Below are positions 26,681 through 34,636 of a stretch of 64,000 nucleotides of DNA, in pieces; position 1 is the first letter of the stretch; each line of letters opens with the position of its first letter. Source of the stretch: Nitrospirota bacterium (GTDB taxonomy: Bacteria > Nitrospirota > JACRHL01). The notes beneath the pieces were generated by a model. That model saw nothing but the letters and a program-made list of their open reading frames with translations, was not told where the DNA came from and ran no database searches. Location of the stretch: the NCBI GenBank assembly GCA_016212085.1, contig JACRHL010000019.1:124001-188000 (forward strand), written 5' to 3'. The position numbers were made by a program, and so were the translations under genes.

Positions 26681-26856
26681 GCATCCAAAAAACGCGGCTT
26701 TTGGATGCTCCGGGCGAGCTGGTTACACATCGCTTCCGAAAAATGCGATTTTCGGAAGCTCCGGGCGTTCCGGCGCCCGAGCGGGATTGTTTGGCAATCG
26801 CCTCCAAAAAGCGTGGTTTTTGGAGGCTCCGGGCGCGTTCCGCGCCCGAGCGGCAC
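26681..26856 (+). repeat. Three homologous hairpin units between aprB and sat
   Basis: The 354-bp aprB-sat gap holds three related perfect hairpins: GCATCCAAAA (26681-26690) / TTTTGGATGC (26699-26708); GCTTCCGAAAA (26732-26742) / TTTTCGGAAGC (26749-26759); GCCTCCAAAAA (26800-26810) / TTTTTGGAGGC (26817-26827). Each is followed at once by TCCGGGCG. After units 2 and 3 there is a second GC-rich hairpin (CGGGCG/CGCCCG and GGGCGCG/CGCGCCC). Stem sequences differ between units but pairing is kept. No further gene is visible in 26857-27026. Confidence 0.85.
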
Positions 26857-27026
26857 CGTGTGCCGCTTGGTTTGGATTGGCCTGCGCGTGCGTGCCCGCG
26901 TACCGCTGGTGGATTGGCGGCGTGTGTAGGCCAATCCCGGAACAGGTTTGACGCCCTGGCCCAAACGGGTCGGGCGGCGTGAATTTTGGAACTTATCGAA
27001 CCCCTTAACCGATTAGGTTTTCTGAC

Positions 27027-28187
27027 ATGACCACGAACATCGCCCCCCACGGCGGCACCCTCATCAACCGCATCGCCCGCGGCCACGAGCGCGAGTCCCT
27101 GGCCGAGAAGGCCAGGACCCTCGTCCACGTGCCCCTCGCCAGCCGCGAGGTGTCCGACCTGGAGATGATCGCCACCGGCGCCATGAGCCCCCTCACCGGC
27201 TTCATGACCCAGGACGACTACCTGCCGGTGGTGGACACCATGCGCCTGAAGAACGGCCTGCCCTGGTCGCTGCCGGTCACCCTGAGCGTGGCCGACGACC
27301 TGGCCCCTACCCTTAGGCCCGGCCAGCGGATCACCCTCACCGGCGCCGGCCTGCCCCTGGCGGTGATGGACGTGGTGGACGTGTACCGGCGCGACAAGCG
27401 CAAGGAGGCGCTGGAGGTCTACCGCACCGATTCCGAGGCCCACCCCGGCGTGGCCAAGGTGTACGAGCAGACCGACTGGCTGGTGGGCGGCCCCATCACC
27501 CTGTTCGCCCGCCCGCCCCACGAGACCTTCCTGAACTACCGGCTGGACCCGGAGGAAACCCGCGCCATGTTCCGCGAGAAGGGCTGGAAGCGGGTGGTCG
27601 GCTTCCAGACCAGGAACCCCATCCACCGCGCCCACGAGTACATCCAGAAGTGCGCCCTGGAGACGGTGGACGGCCTGCTGGTGCACCCCCTGGTGGGCGA
27701 CACCAAGTCCGACGACATCCCCTCCACCGTGCGCATGGAGTGCTACGAGGCGCTCCTGTCCCGCTACTACCCCAAGGACCGCACCGCCCTCACCGTGTTC
27801 CCCGCCGCCATGCGCTACGCGGGCCCGCGCGAGGCCATCTTCCATGCCATCGTGCGCAAGAACTACGGCTGCACCCACTTCATCGTGGGCCGCGACCACG
27901 CGGGGGTGGGCGACTACTACGGCACCTTCGACGCCCAGTACATCTTCGACGAGTTCGAGCCCGACGAGCTGGGCATCACCCCCATGTTCTTCGACCACTC
28001 GTTCTACTGCAAGGCGTGCGAGGGCATGGCCAGCTACAAGACCTGCCCGCACGACGCGGAGCACCACACCATCCTGTCGGGCACCAAGGTGCGCGCCATG
28101 CTGCGCGACGGCATCGAGCCCCCCCACGAGTTCACCCGCCCGGAGGTGGCGCAGATCCTCATCCACCACATGATCAAGAAGCCGTGA
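27027..28187 (+). CDS. sat: Sulfate adenylyltransferase (ATP sulfurylase), dissimilatory type
   Basis: Interconverts APS plus pyrophosphate and ATP plus sulfate; with AprAB it completes sulfite oxidation to sulfate with substrate-level ATP formation, or the reverse in sulfate reducers. The 386-residue homo-oligomeric Sat type carries [11 protein letters not shown], the G-R-D-H-A-G-V-G-D motif, and the Cys-containing C-K-A-C-E-G-M-A block before the C terminus. It lies 354 bp after aprB behind structured repeats, so its expression may be uncoupled from aprBA. Confidence 0.97.
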   Translation: MTTNIAPHGGTLINRIARGHERESLAEKARTLVHVPLASREVSDLEMIATGAMSPLTGFMTQDDYLPVVDTMRLKNGLPWSLPVTLSVADDLAPTLRPGQRITLTGAGLPLAVMDVVDVYRRDKRKEALEVYRTDSEAHPGVAKVYEQTDWLVGGPITLFARPPHETFLNYRLDPEETRAMFREKGWKRVVGFQTRNPIHRAHEYIQKCALETVDGLLVHPLVGDTKSDDIPSTVRMECYEALLSRYYPKDRTALTVFPAAMRYAGPREAIFHAIVRKNYGCTHFIVGRDHAGVGDYYGTFDAQYIFDEFEPDELGITPMFFDHSFYCKACEGMASYKTCPHDAEHHTILSGTKVRAMLRDGIEPPHEFTRPEVAQILIHHMIKKP

Positions 28188-28194
28188 CACATCC

Positions 28195-28227
28195 GCGCCC
28201 CGCGCCGGACACGCCGGCGCGGGGCGC
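28195..28227 (+). terminator. Hairpin downstream of sat
   Basis: Perfect 14-bp inverted repeat GCGCCCCGCGCCGG (28195-28208) / CCGGCGCGGGGCGC (28214-28227), loop ACACG, 7 bp after the sat stop. No T-run follows, so it is either a weak intrinsic terminator or a 3'-end stabiliser. Mobile-element copy 3 starts 14 bp later. Confidence 0.5.
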
Positions 28228-28241
28228 GGCGCATGACAATG

Positions 28242-28407
28242 GGGCACCTCTATTAACCGTCGCGAGCGGTCCCTAGTGCAAGGCGCCCCGAGCGGAGCGG
28301 CACCGTTACGCCGTGGAGAGCCCGAGACATATCTGGGAGATAGACAAGGGTTCGAGCCCCGCCTTGGCGCAGCAATCGGGGCGCGCAGCAGGTTAATAGA
28401 GGTGCCC
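28242..28407 (+). mobile_element. MITE family A, copy 3 (long class, perfect ends)
   Basis: 166-bp copy with perfect 17/17 terminal inverted repeats GGGCACCTCTATTAACC / GGTTAATAGAGGTGCCC. Perfect 4-bp target duplication AATG (28238-28241 and 28408-28411). Internal pairing: GCGCCCCGA (28283-28291) with TCGGGGCGC (28376-28384), CAAGGCG with CGCCTTG, and hairpin TATCT-GGG-AGATA. The right duplication supplies the ATG start of the next gene, and AGAGG in the right end lies 6 bp before it. Confidence 0.93.
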
Positions 28408-28408
28408 A

Positions 28409-30454
28409 ATGGAAATTGTGGTCATATCCGTCGCCGCGCTGGCGCTCTTTCTCGCGGCGCTCCATGGCTGGGGCCGGCTGGTCGCCCGTGCCGCCGGCCA
28501 AACCCCGCCGGATTCCTGGGCGTTCACCGCCCTGATCGGAATGGTGACCTGGGGCGCCATCGGTGGACCGCTCAACGTGTTCGGCCTGGCCCGCGGCCCG
28601 GCGCTCGACGCCATGATCGTGCTGGGCCTGCTGCCAACCGCCTGGTTCCTGTTCGGCGCCGCGCGCGGCGTACCCGGCGTCACCCATATCGTCCGGGCAT
28701 GCCTTGGGCCCAACCGGAACCGCCTCATCGACTGGTTGCCACGGCTGATCGTGTGGAGCGCCACGCTCCACGCAATCGCCACGCTGCTGCCGACGGACCG
28801 GTTCAACTTTGTCGACGACCTCCAGAAGTACGCCCCCCAGCCTTACCAGATGCTGGCGGCCGGAACCCTTGGGGGCAACCCGTTCGACAACCTCGGGCTG
28901 CACAGCCTGGGCCTCCAGGCCTACTTCCAGGCGTTCCTGCTGAACCATGCGCCGTACGTGTACGTCAACGGCTTCGACACCGTGCTGTGTCTGCTGCTGG
29001 CGGGGCTGATGCTGGACGACCTGGGCCGCCGCGCGGGCGTCGGGGTGGTGGTGCGTTGCCTGGCCGTGGTGACGCTGGTGTGGATCAACCCCCAGTACGT
29101 CAACACCTCTTCAGTCTACTCCAGCACCGTGTGCATGGTGGGCATGGCCTATGCCGCCGTGATGCTGGGGGAGGCGCTGGCCGCCGGCGCCATCCGGGCC
29201 ACCGCCGCGTGGGCGGTGCTGCTGGGGGCGACCGGCGCCATCCTCACCGCCCTGAAGATAACCATGACCCCGTACGCGCTGGCGTTCATCGTGCTGTTCC
29301 TGGCGGCGGGCCTGGCGCGCCGGGAACAGTGGCGCGGTACGGCGCTCGCGTCGGCCGGGGCACTGCTGGGCGGCGCGGCCGTGCTACAGCCGTGGCTGTT
29401 CACCTATCCCCACAGCTATGTGACGCTGCTGCTGGGCAACCTCGGGAGAGCCCGCGAAAAAATTTCCCAGGCCAGCGCGGCCAATAACCTGTTCGAGCAG
29501 GCGGCTCCGGCGAAACATGCCCACGCGGAAGGCATCCTGGGCAAGCTGAGGCTGCTGTTTTCCAGTGACACCACCTATTTCGGGCATCACTTCCTCGAGT
29601 ACGGCATCATCGCGGTGGCGGCGTTGGCGCTTGCCCTGCTGGCACTCCGGGCCCTGCTCTCCCGGCGCCGTGCCGGGAACGGCGCATACCTCGCGGTGGC
29701 CGTGGCCGCCGGCATCAGCGGTGCCCTGTATTTTCTGGCGATCCCTTACGTCTTCCCGGTCCCGCACAAGGGATTCCGCTACCTTGCCCCGTTACTGGTC
29801 GTGCTCCTGCCCCTGTGCGCCCTGAGCTACCTGGGGGGCGTGGCGCGGCCCGGCCTGGGGGTGGCGGACAGCCGCCGCCATACGCTCCGGTCGACCGCCG
29901 TCGTCGCTTTGCTGGCCCTGGTCACGGCCATGTTCACGGAGCGCTACGTGGCCCGGGTGGTCCAGCTCAACCATCACCGCTCCATGTATTCCAATCCCAC
30001 CCCCGAGTGGGTGACCGCTTACCTCCACAAGCTCTTCAGCCCGAACACGCGCGCGGCCATCCGTGGCGTTCAGGCGCGGACCCGCCCCGGCGAGGGCATC
30101 CTGGCGCGCATATCGATGCCCGTCCACCTGGATTTCGAGCGCAACCCCATCCACACCATCCCCGACCCGGGCTATTCACTGCTCTGGCTCAAGGTCTCCG
30201 TCGACCAGGGCCCGGAAGAGCTGCTCCGAACCCTTCGGGAGACCGGCATCGGCTACGTCCTGTGGGAATACAACGGGGTCGGCGTGTTCAGCAACACGCG
30301 CCTGCCGGAAAACCCCGAGCGGGTGTTCGGCGACGTCCCGCAGTGGCAACGGGTGGCGGGGTTCAACCGGCAACTCGTCACCCTGGCGCGCACCCACCAG
30401 GTGCTGTTCGATAATGGCCGGGTGATGCTGATCCGCCTGACGCCGCCGGCATAG
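28409..30454 (+). CDS. Large polytopic membrane protein, GT-C-like
   Basis: 681-residue integral membrane protein with about 11-12 hydrophobic helices spread through residues 1-520 and a soluble C-terminal region (about 540-681). The first long loop has F-V-D-D-L-Q-K-Y, an acidic pair at the position where GT-C glycosyltransferases keep catalytic Asp residues, so a lipid-linked sugar transferase is possible but not proven. No family is recognised with confidence. The ATG at 28409 lies within the AATG target duplication of mobile-element copy 3, and the ribosome site AGAGG is inside the element. Its native promoter must now lie upstream of, or within, the insertion. Confidence 0.7.
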   Translation: MEIVVISVAALALFLAALHGWGRLVARAAGQTPPDSWAFTALIGMVTWGAIGGPLNVFGLARGPALDAMIVLGLLPTAWFLFGAARGVPGVTHIVRACLGPNRNRLIDWLPRLIVWSATLHAIATLLPTDRFNFVDDLQKYAPQPYQMLAAGTLGGNPFDNLGLHSLGLQAYFQAFLLNHAPYVYVNGFDTVLCLLLAGLMLDDLGRRAGVGVVVRCLAVVTLVWINPQYVNTSSVYSSTVCMVGMAYAAVMLGEALAAGAIRATAAWAVLLGATGAILTALKITMTPYALAFIVLFLAAGLARREQWRGTALASAGALLGGAAVLQPWLFTYPHSYVTLLLGNLGRAREKISQASAANNLFEQAAPAKHAHAEGILGKLRLLFSSDTTYFGHHFLEYGIIAVAALALALLALRALLSRRRAGNGAYLAVAVAAGISGALYFLAIPYVFPVPHKGFRYLAPLLVVLLPLCALSYLGGVARPGLGVADSRRHTLRSTAVVALLALVTAMFTERYVARVVQLNHHRSMYSNPTPEWVTAYLHKLFSPNTRAAIRGVQARTRPGEGILARISMPVHLDFERNPIHTIPDPGYSLLWLKVSVDQGPEELLRTLRETGIGYVLWEYNGVGVFSNTRLPENPERVFGDVPQWQRVAGFNRQLVTLARTHQVLFDNGRVMLIRLTPPA

Positions 30455-30559
30455 TCGGCGCGGTCCCGGCCGCCGGGCGCACGCCCGACCGCGGCATACG
30501 CGAGGCGCCGCCCTGTTTTATGGCCGCGCCACCCGCTATCATTCCAGTCAGCAACCCTT

Positions 30560-30725
30560 GGGCACCGCTATTAACCGTCGCGAGCGGTCCCTAGTGCAAG
30601 GCGCCCCGAGCGGAGCGGCACCGTTACGCCGCGGAGAGCCCGAGACATATCTTGCCGATAGGCGCGGGTTCGAACACCGCCTTGGTGCAGCAATCGGGGC
30701 GCGCAGCAGGTTAATAGAGGTGCCC
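30560..30725 (+). mobile_element. MITE family A, copy 4 (long class)
   Basis: 166-bp copy: left GGGCACCGCTATTAACC (one change), right GGTTAATAGAGGTGCCC. Perfect target duplication CCTT (30556-30559 and 30726-30729). The interior is nearly the same as copy 3, including GCGCCCCGA/TCGGGGCGC pairing, TATC-TTGCC-GATA and GGGTTCGAACACCGCC. The remaining gap sequence 30455-30555 shows no gene. Confidence 0.92.
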
Positions 30726-30748
30726 CCTTGACGGAAAACAGGGAACCC

Positions 30749-32068
30749 ATGGCCACACCCCGAACCGCCCTCCGCCGCGCCGCGCCGCCGGCCCTGCTGC
30801 TGGCCCTCACCCTGGCCGCCTGCGGCGGGGGCGAGGTCGCCAGCTTCGTCGCCACCATCGCCCGCGTGTCCCTGGACCCGTTCGGCTTCCAGGCCAACGG
30901 CGCCAGCACCCAGGCCGCCATCACCCCGGACGGCCGGTACACGGCCTTCACCTCCGCCGCCAATAACCTGCTCGTCAGCGACACCAACGGCGTGGCCGAC
31001 GTGTTCCGGTACGACCGGCTGACGGACACCCTCGCCCGCGTGTCGGTGAACAACGCCGGCTTCGCCGGGAGCGGCGCCAGCGGTTCCCCGGCCATCAGCG
31101 CCGACGGCAGGTACGTGGCCTTCATGTCCCTGTCGGCCCTGGTGAACACCGACACCAACGGCGTGGCCGACGTGTACCTGCGCGACACGCTGGCCGGCAC
31201 CACCACCCGCGTCTCCCCGGACGTGTTCGACGGCCCCGCCGACGGCGCCAGCGACGCCCCGGCCATCAGCGCCGACGGCAAGTACGTGGCCTTCGCCTCC
31301 CTGGCGTCGGACCTGGTGGCGGGCGACACCAACGGCGTGGCCGACATCTTCCTGCGCGATACGTTGGCCGGCACCACCACCCGCATCTCCGTGGACACGG
31401 CGGGCACCGACGCCAACGGCCCCAGCCGCGCCCCAGCCATCAGTGCCGACGGCGGGCTGGTGGCCTTCGAGTCCGACGCCAGCGACCTGGTGACCGCCGA
31501 CGGCAACGCCGTGGCCGACGTGTTCCGGCGCGATACGGTTTCCGCCACCACCGCCCGCGTCTCCGTGGACACGGCGGGCACCGACGCCAACGGCCCCAGC
31601 CGCGCCCCAGCCATCAGTGCCGACGGCGGGCTGGTGGCCTTCGAGTCCGACGCCAGCGATCTGGTGACCGGCGACGGCAACGCCGTGGCCGACGTGTTCC
31701 TGCGTGACACGGCGAGCGGCACCACCACCCGCCACTCCGTGAACGACCTGGGCGGCCAGGCCAACCAGCCCTCGCGCCACCCGGCCTTGAGCGGTGACGG
31801 CACGGTGCTGGCGTTCGTCTCCGGCGCCTCCAACCTGGTGGACGACGACAGCAACGGCACCGCCATCGACGACCTGTTCCTGCGCTATCCGGCCACCGCC
31901 ACCACCGTGCGCGTGACCGACGGCCGCTTCGGCCAGGCCAACGGCGCAAGCGCCGCCCCGGTCTTGAACACGGACGGCACGGTGCTGGCCTTCGAGTCCG
32001 CCGCCTTCAACCTGGTGACGAACGACACCAACGGCCTGGTCGACCTGTTCCGGGCCACGGTGCCGTGA
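30749..32068 (+). CDS. Beta-propeller (PD40/TolB-like) lipoprotein
   Basis: 439-residue predicted lipoprotein: signal peptide ending L-A-A-C (Cys near residue 28), then six to seven repeats of about 58 residues with the blocks A-I-S-A-D-G-x-Y-V-A-F-x-S, D-T-N-G-V-A-D-V-F and R-D-T. These are typical PD40 propeller blades, often calcium-binding through D-x-N-G. Two adjacent blades (about 31391-31564 and 31565-31738) are nearly identical in DNA, a recent 174-bp duplication. Start is ATG 30749; in-frame TTG 30728, placed 7 bp after the AGAGG of mobile-element copy 4, is an alternative adding seven residues. Function unknown; probably an envelope interaction protein. Confidence 0.72.
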   Translation: MATPRTALRRAAPPALLLALTLAACGGGEVASFVATIARVSLDPFGFQANGASTQAAITPDGRYTAFTSAANNLLVSDTNGVADVFRYDRLTDTLARVSVNNAGFAGSGASGSPAISADGRYVAFMSLSALVNTDTNGVADVYLRDTLAGTTTRVSPDVFDGPADGASDAPAISADGKYVAFASLASDLVAGDTNGVADIFLRDTLAGTTTRISVDTAGTDANGPSRAPAISADGGLVAFESDASDLVTADGNAVADVFRRDTVSATTARVSVDTAGTDANGPSRAPAISADGGLVAFESDASDLVTGDGNAVADVFLRDTASGTTTRHSVNDLGGQANQPSRHPALSGDGTVLAFVSGASNLVDDDSNGTAIDDLFLRYPATATTVRVTDGRFGQANGASAAPVLNTDGTVLAFESAAFNLVTNDTNGLVDLFRATVP

Positions 32069-32468
32069 GGATTGGCCGAACAGGGCCATCCACGCCCTGT
32101 TCAGCCCGAAACCGGAACGGTTTCCCGGCCGTTCCATGCCACCATCACCGCCGTGGCGGCGGCGCTGCCCGGGGCGCCGCCACGGGGCGCCGCCAGCGGC
32201 CCGCATGGTTTTGCTGGCGCTTTCGGCGTGGTTCGGTTATGATAAAAAGATTCCCGCCACGGCGGGGGCACCCTTTTGGGCCTTTCAGGTCACCTTCCCT
32301 TCACACGGATCCCTGTCTGGCAGCGTTCCGGCGCCACGTGGCGGCCGGCCCGTCGGGAACCTTGCGCGCGCCCTTGGCCACAACCGGCTCGCCGCCCGCA
32401 CACCAGGGTTTTTAAAATCCATCGCAAAAAAAATCCACCCGGTGGCAGGTGGAATGAGGATTCGATTC
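32069..32468 (+). other. 400-bp leader region upstream of the DEAD-box gene
   Basis: No convincing gene. TATGAT at 32238-32243 could be a -10 hexamer about 225 bp before the start codon, without a good -35. Long 5' leaders are common on cold-inducible helicase mRNAs, so post-transcriptional control is possible. The ribosome site GAGGA (32456-32460) lies 8 bp before GTG 32469. Confidence 0.4.
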
Positions 32469-34151
32469 GTGTCTTTTCAGCCTTTCGGGCTTGATGCGGC
32501 CCTGCTGCGCGCGCTGGACGCGTGCGGCTTCACGCATCCCACCGAGATCCAGTCCAAGGCCATTCCCGTGGCGCTCTCCGGGCGCGACCTGATGGCCTCG
32601 GCGCAGACCGGCACCGGCAAAACCGCCGCCTTCACCCTGCCCATCCTGAACACCCTGATGGCGCGCCCCAAGGGGCGTGGCAACGGCCCGCGCGCACTGG
32701 TGCTCACCCCCACCCGCGAGCTGGCCACCCAGGTGGCCGACGTGGTGCGCGACCTGGGGCGCTTCTGCCACGTCAAGCACGGCACCGTGGTGGGCGGCAT
32801 GGCCTTCGGCCCGCAGGAGCGCCTGCTGCGCGCCCCGCTGGACGTGCTGGTGGCCACCCCCGGCCGCCTCATCGACCACATGGAACGCGGCAACGTGGAC
32901 TTCACGCGGCTCGAGGTGCTGGTGCTGGACGAGGCCGACCGCATGCTCGACATGGGCTTCCTGCCCGCCGTGCGCCGCATCATCACCGCCACCCCGGCCA
33001 GCCGCCAAACCATGCTGTTCTCCGCCACCCTGGAGGGCGCCGTGCTGGATGTGGCCAAGAAGCACCTCAACAACCCGGAGCGGGTGCAACTGGCCGCCGC
33101 CAAGCAGCGCCACGCGGGTATCACCCAGTGGATGCACACGGCCAGCGGCGAGCCCCACAAGCGCGCCATGCTGGAGCACCTTCTGACCGACCGCGAGTTG
33201 TCGCAGGTGGTGGTGTTCACCGGCACCAAGTGGCGCGCCAAGAAGTTGGCCGCGCAGCTCGCCGAGCTGGGCCACGCCAGCGCCCCCCTGCAGGGCAACA
33301 TGACCCAGGCGGCGCGCCAGCGCACCGTGGACCAGATGCGCGCCGGCCGGGTGCGGGTGCTGGTGGCCACCGACGTGGCCGCCCGCGGCCTGGACGTGCC
33401 GGGCATCAGCCACGTGATCAACTACGACCTGCCCATGGTACCGGAGGATTACATCCACCGCATCGGCCGCACCGGCCGCGCCGGGGCATCGGGCATCGCC
33501 ATCTCCCTGGTGGTGCCGGGCGAGCGCCGCCTGCTGGCGGACATCGAGCGCCTCACCGGCCGCGCCGTGGAACGCCGCGACCTGGAGGGCCTGACCGGCA
33601 CCTGGCCGGCCAGTTCCGACGACGCGGACGAGCGCCCGCGCCAGCCGCGCCAACAGCGCCAGGCGCGCCAGCCCTTCCCCGGCCGGACCGACAACCGGGC
33701 CGGAAGCGGCCGGGGCGACCAGCGCGGCGAGGCCCCGCGCAACGGGCGCCGCGCCGAGGGCGCCGGCCAGGGCGGCTTCCGCGCCGGCAACGGCGGCGTT
33801 CGGAATGACGGCCAGGGCGGCCGCGCCGAGGGCTTCCGGGACGAGCGCCGCGACGCCAACGCCGGCGGCGGGTTCCGGTCCGGCAACGGCGGCTTCCGCC
33901 CCGGCGAGGGCCGGGGCGAGGGCGTCCGCAACGACGGCCGCGACAACAGCGCCGGCGGCTTCCGGACCGAGGGGCGGAGCAACCCGCCCGGCAACAGCGG
34001 CGGTTTCCGGGGCAACAAGCCCGGCAACGGCGGTGGCGGCTTCCGCGCCGGCGACGGCGGCGGTTTCCGCGCCAACAAGCCCGGCAACGCCGGCGGCAAC
34101 AAGCCGTTCCGGGGCAACCGCCAGGGCAGCGGCCGCTCGGCGGCCCGTTAG
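32469..34151 (+). CDS. rhlE: DEAD-box RNA helicase, RhlE type
   Basis: ATP-dependent RNA helicase for RNA remodelling (ribosome assembly, mRNA decay, cold growth). Motifs in order: Q motif F-x-H-P-T-E-I-Q, I A-Q-T-G-T-G-K-T, Ia P-T-R-E-L, Ib T-P-G-R-L-I-D, II D-E-A-D, III S-A-T, V A-R-G-L-D, VI H-R-I-G-R-T-G-R. GTG 32469 is preferred over ATG 32454 because V-S-F-Q-P-F-G-L matches the usual RhlE start and GAGGA is well spaced. The 560 residues include a C-terminal tail of about 175 residues made of R-x-G-G-F-R/N-G-G repeats, a disordered RNA-binding tail that may favour condensate formation. Confidence 0.94.
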   Translation: MSFQPFGLDAALLRALDACGFTHPTEIQSKAIPVALSGRDLMASAQTGTGKTAAFTLPILNTLMARPKGRGNGPRALVLTPTRELATQVADVVRDLGRFCHVKHGTVVGGMAFGPQERLLRAPLDVLVATPGRLIDHMERGNVDFTRLEVLVLDEADRMLDMGFLPAVRRIITATPASRQTMLFSATLEGAVLDVAKKHLNNPERVQLAAAKQRHAGITQWMHTASGEPHKRAMLEHLLTDRELSQVVVFTGTKWRAKKLAAQLAELGHASAPLQGNMTQAARQRTVDQMRAGRVRVLVATDVAARGLDVPGISHVINYDLPMVPEDYIHRIGRTGRAGASGIAISLVVPGERRLLADIERLTGRAVERRDLEGLTGTWPASSDDADERPRQPRQQRQARQPFPGRTDNRAGSGRGDQRGEAPRNGRRAEGAGQGGFRAGNGGVRNDGQGGRAEGFRDERRDANAGGGFRSGNGGFRPGEGRGEGVRNDGRDNSAGGFRTEGRSNPPGNSGGFRGNKPGNGGGGFRAGDGGGFRANKPGNAGGNKPFRGNRQGSGRSAAR

Positions 34152-34161
34152 CCCACAGCAA

Positions 34162-34208
34162 GGCACAAAAAAAGGCCGGGGAGTGGCTCCCCGGCCTTTT
34201 TTTGTGCC
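34162..34208 (+). terminator. Bidirectional intrinsic terminator after rhlE
   Basis: Perfect 22-bp inverted repeat: GGCAC-A7-GGCCGGGGAG (34162-34183), loop TGG, CTCCCCGGCC-T7-GTGCC (34187-34208). The A7 and T7 runs on either side of the GC core give a good terminator on both strands, ending rhlE on the plus strand and the Sel1 fragment on the minus strand. Confidence 0.9.
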
Positions 34209-34241
34209 CACACCATCACCGGGCATGGCCGGAACGTGCGT

Positions 34242-34433
34242 TCACGGCGTCTGCCGGAAGGGCTCCACGTAACGCCGCACGCACGTTTGAGCCCTGACGG
34301 CGCGCTCACGATCGTCCCGGCGCTGGCCGTCCCTGCCTTCGGCGTCGGACACGGCGAGCGCGTATTGCGCCTTGGGATCACCCCGCCGGGCCGCCCCGGC
34401 GAACCAACGCACCGCCGGCGCCACGTCACACCC
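34242..34433 (-). pseudogene. 3' fragment of a Sel1-repeat protein cut by MITE copy 5
   Basis: On the minus strand about 64 codons read A-V-R-W-F-A-G-A-A-R-R-G-D-P-K-A-Q-Y-A-L-A, half of a Sel1/TPR-like repeat (W-x-x-x-A-A-x-x-G-x-x-x-A-Q-Y-x-L), then run to a stop at 34242. The 5' side is replaced by mobile-element copy 5. The frame continues open into the element, so a short chimeric peptide from an ATG inside it (34523) is possible. No upstream Sel1 part is seen beyond the element. Confidence 0.55.
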
Positions 34434-34600
34434 GGGCACCTCTATTAACCGTCGCGAGCGGTCCCTGGTGCAAGGCGCCCCGAGCGGAGCGGCACCGCTA
34501 CGCGCGCGCAGAACCCGAGACATGTCATGGTGATAGGCGAAGGTTCGAGCACCGCTTTAGCGTAGCAATCGGAGCGCGCAGCAGGTTAATAGGAGTGCCC
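34434..34600 (+). mobile_element. MITE family A, copy 5 (long class)
   Basis: 167-bp copy, left GGGCACCTCTATTAACC, right GGTTAATAGGAGTGCCC (two changes). Perfect target duplication ACCC (34430-34433 and 34601-34604). The interior keeps CAAGGCGCCCCGAGCGGAGC and GGTTCGAGCACCGC. It lies within or at the edge of the Sel1-repeat reading frame. Confidence 0.92.
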
Positions 34601-34636
34601 ACCCAGCGCCGCATCAGTGCCGCTCCCCCGCCCGCG

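Noticed and set aside
28242-28407. A tRNA gene inside the element (GGGTTCGAGCCCC looks like a T-arm)
   Set aside because: No acceptor stem, D-arm or anticodon arm can be placed at the right distances around it.
24462-28409. Minus-strand open frame of 1315 codons across aprA, aprB and sat
   Set aside because: Its sequence is a His/Val/Gly/Ala-rich antisense reading typical of high-GC genes. It covers well-identified genes on the other strand and has no domain or ribosome site.
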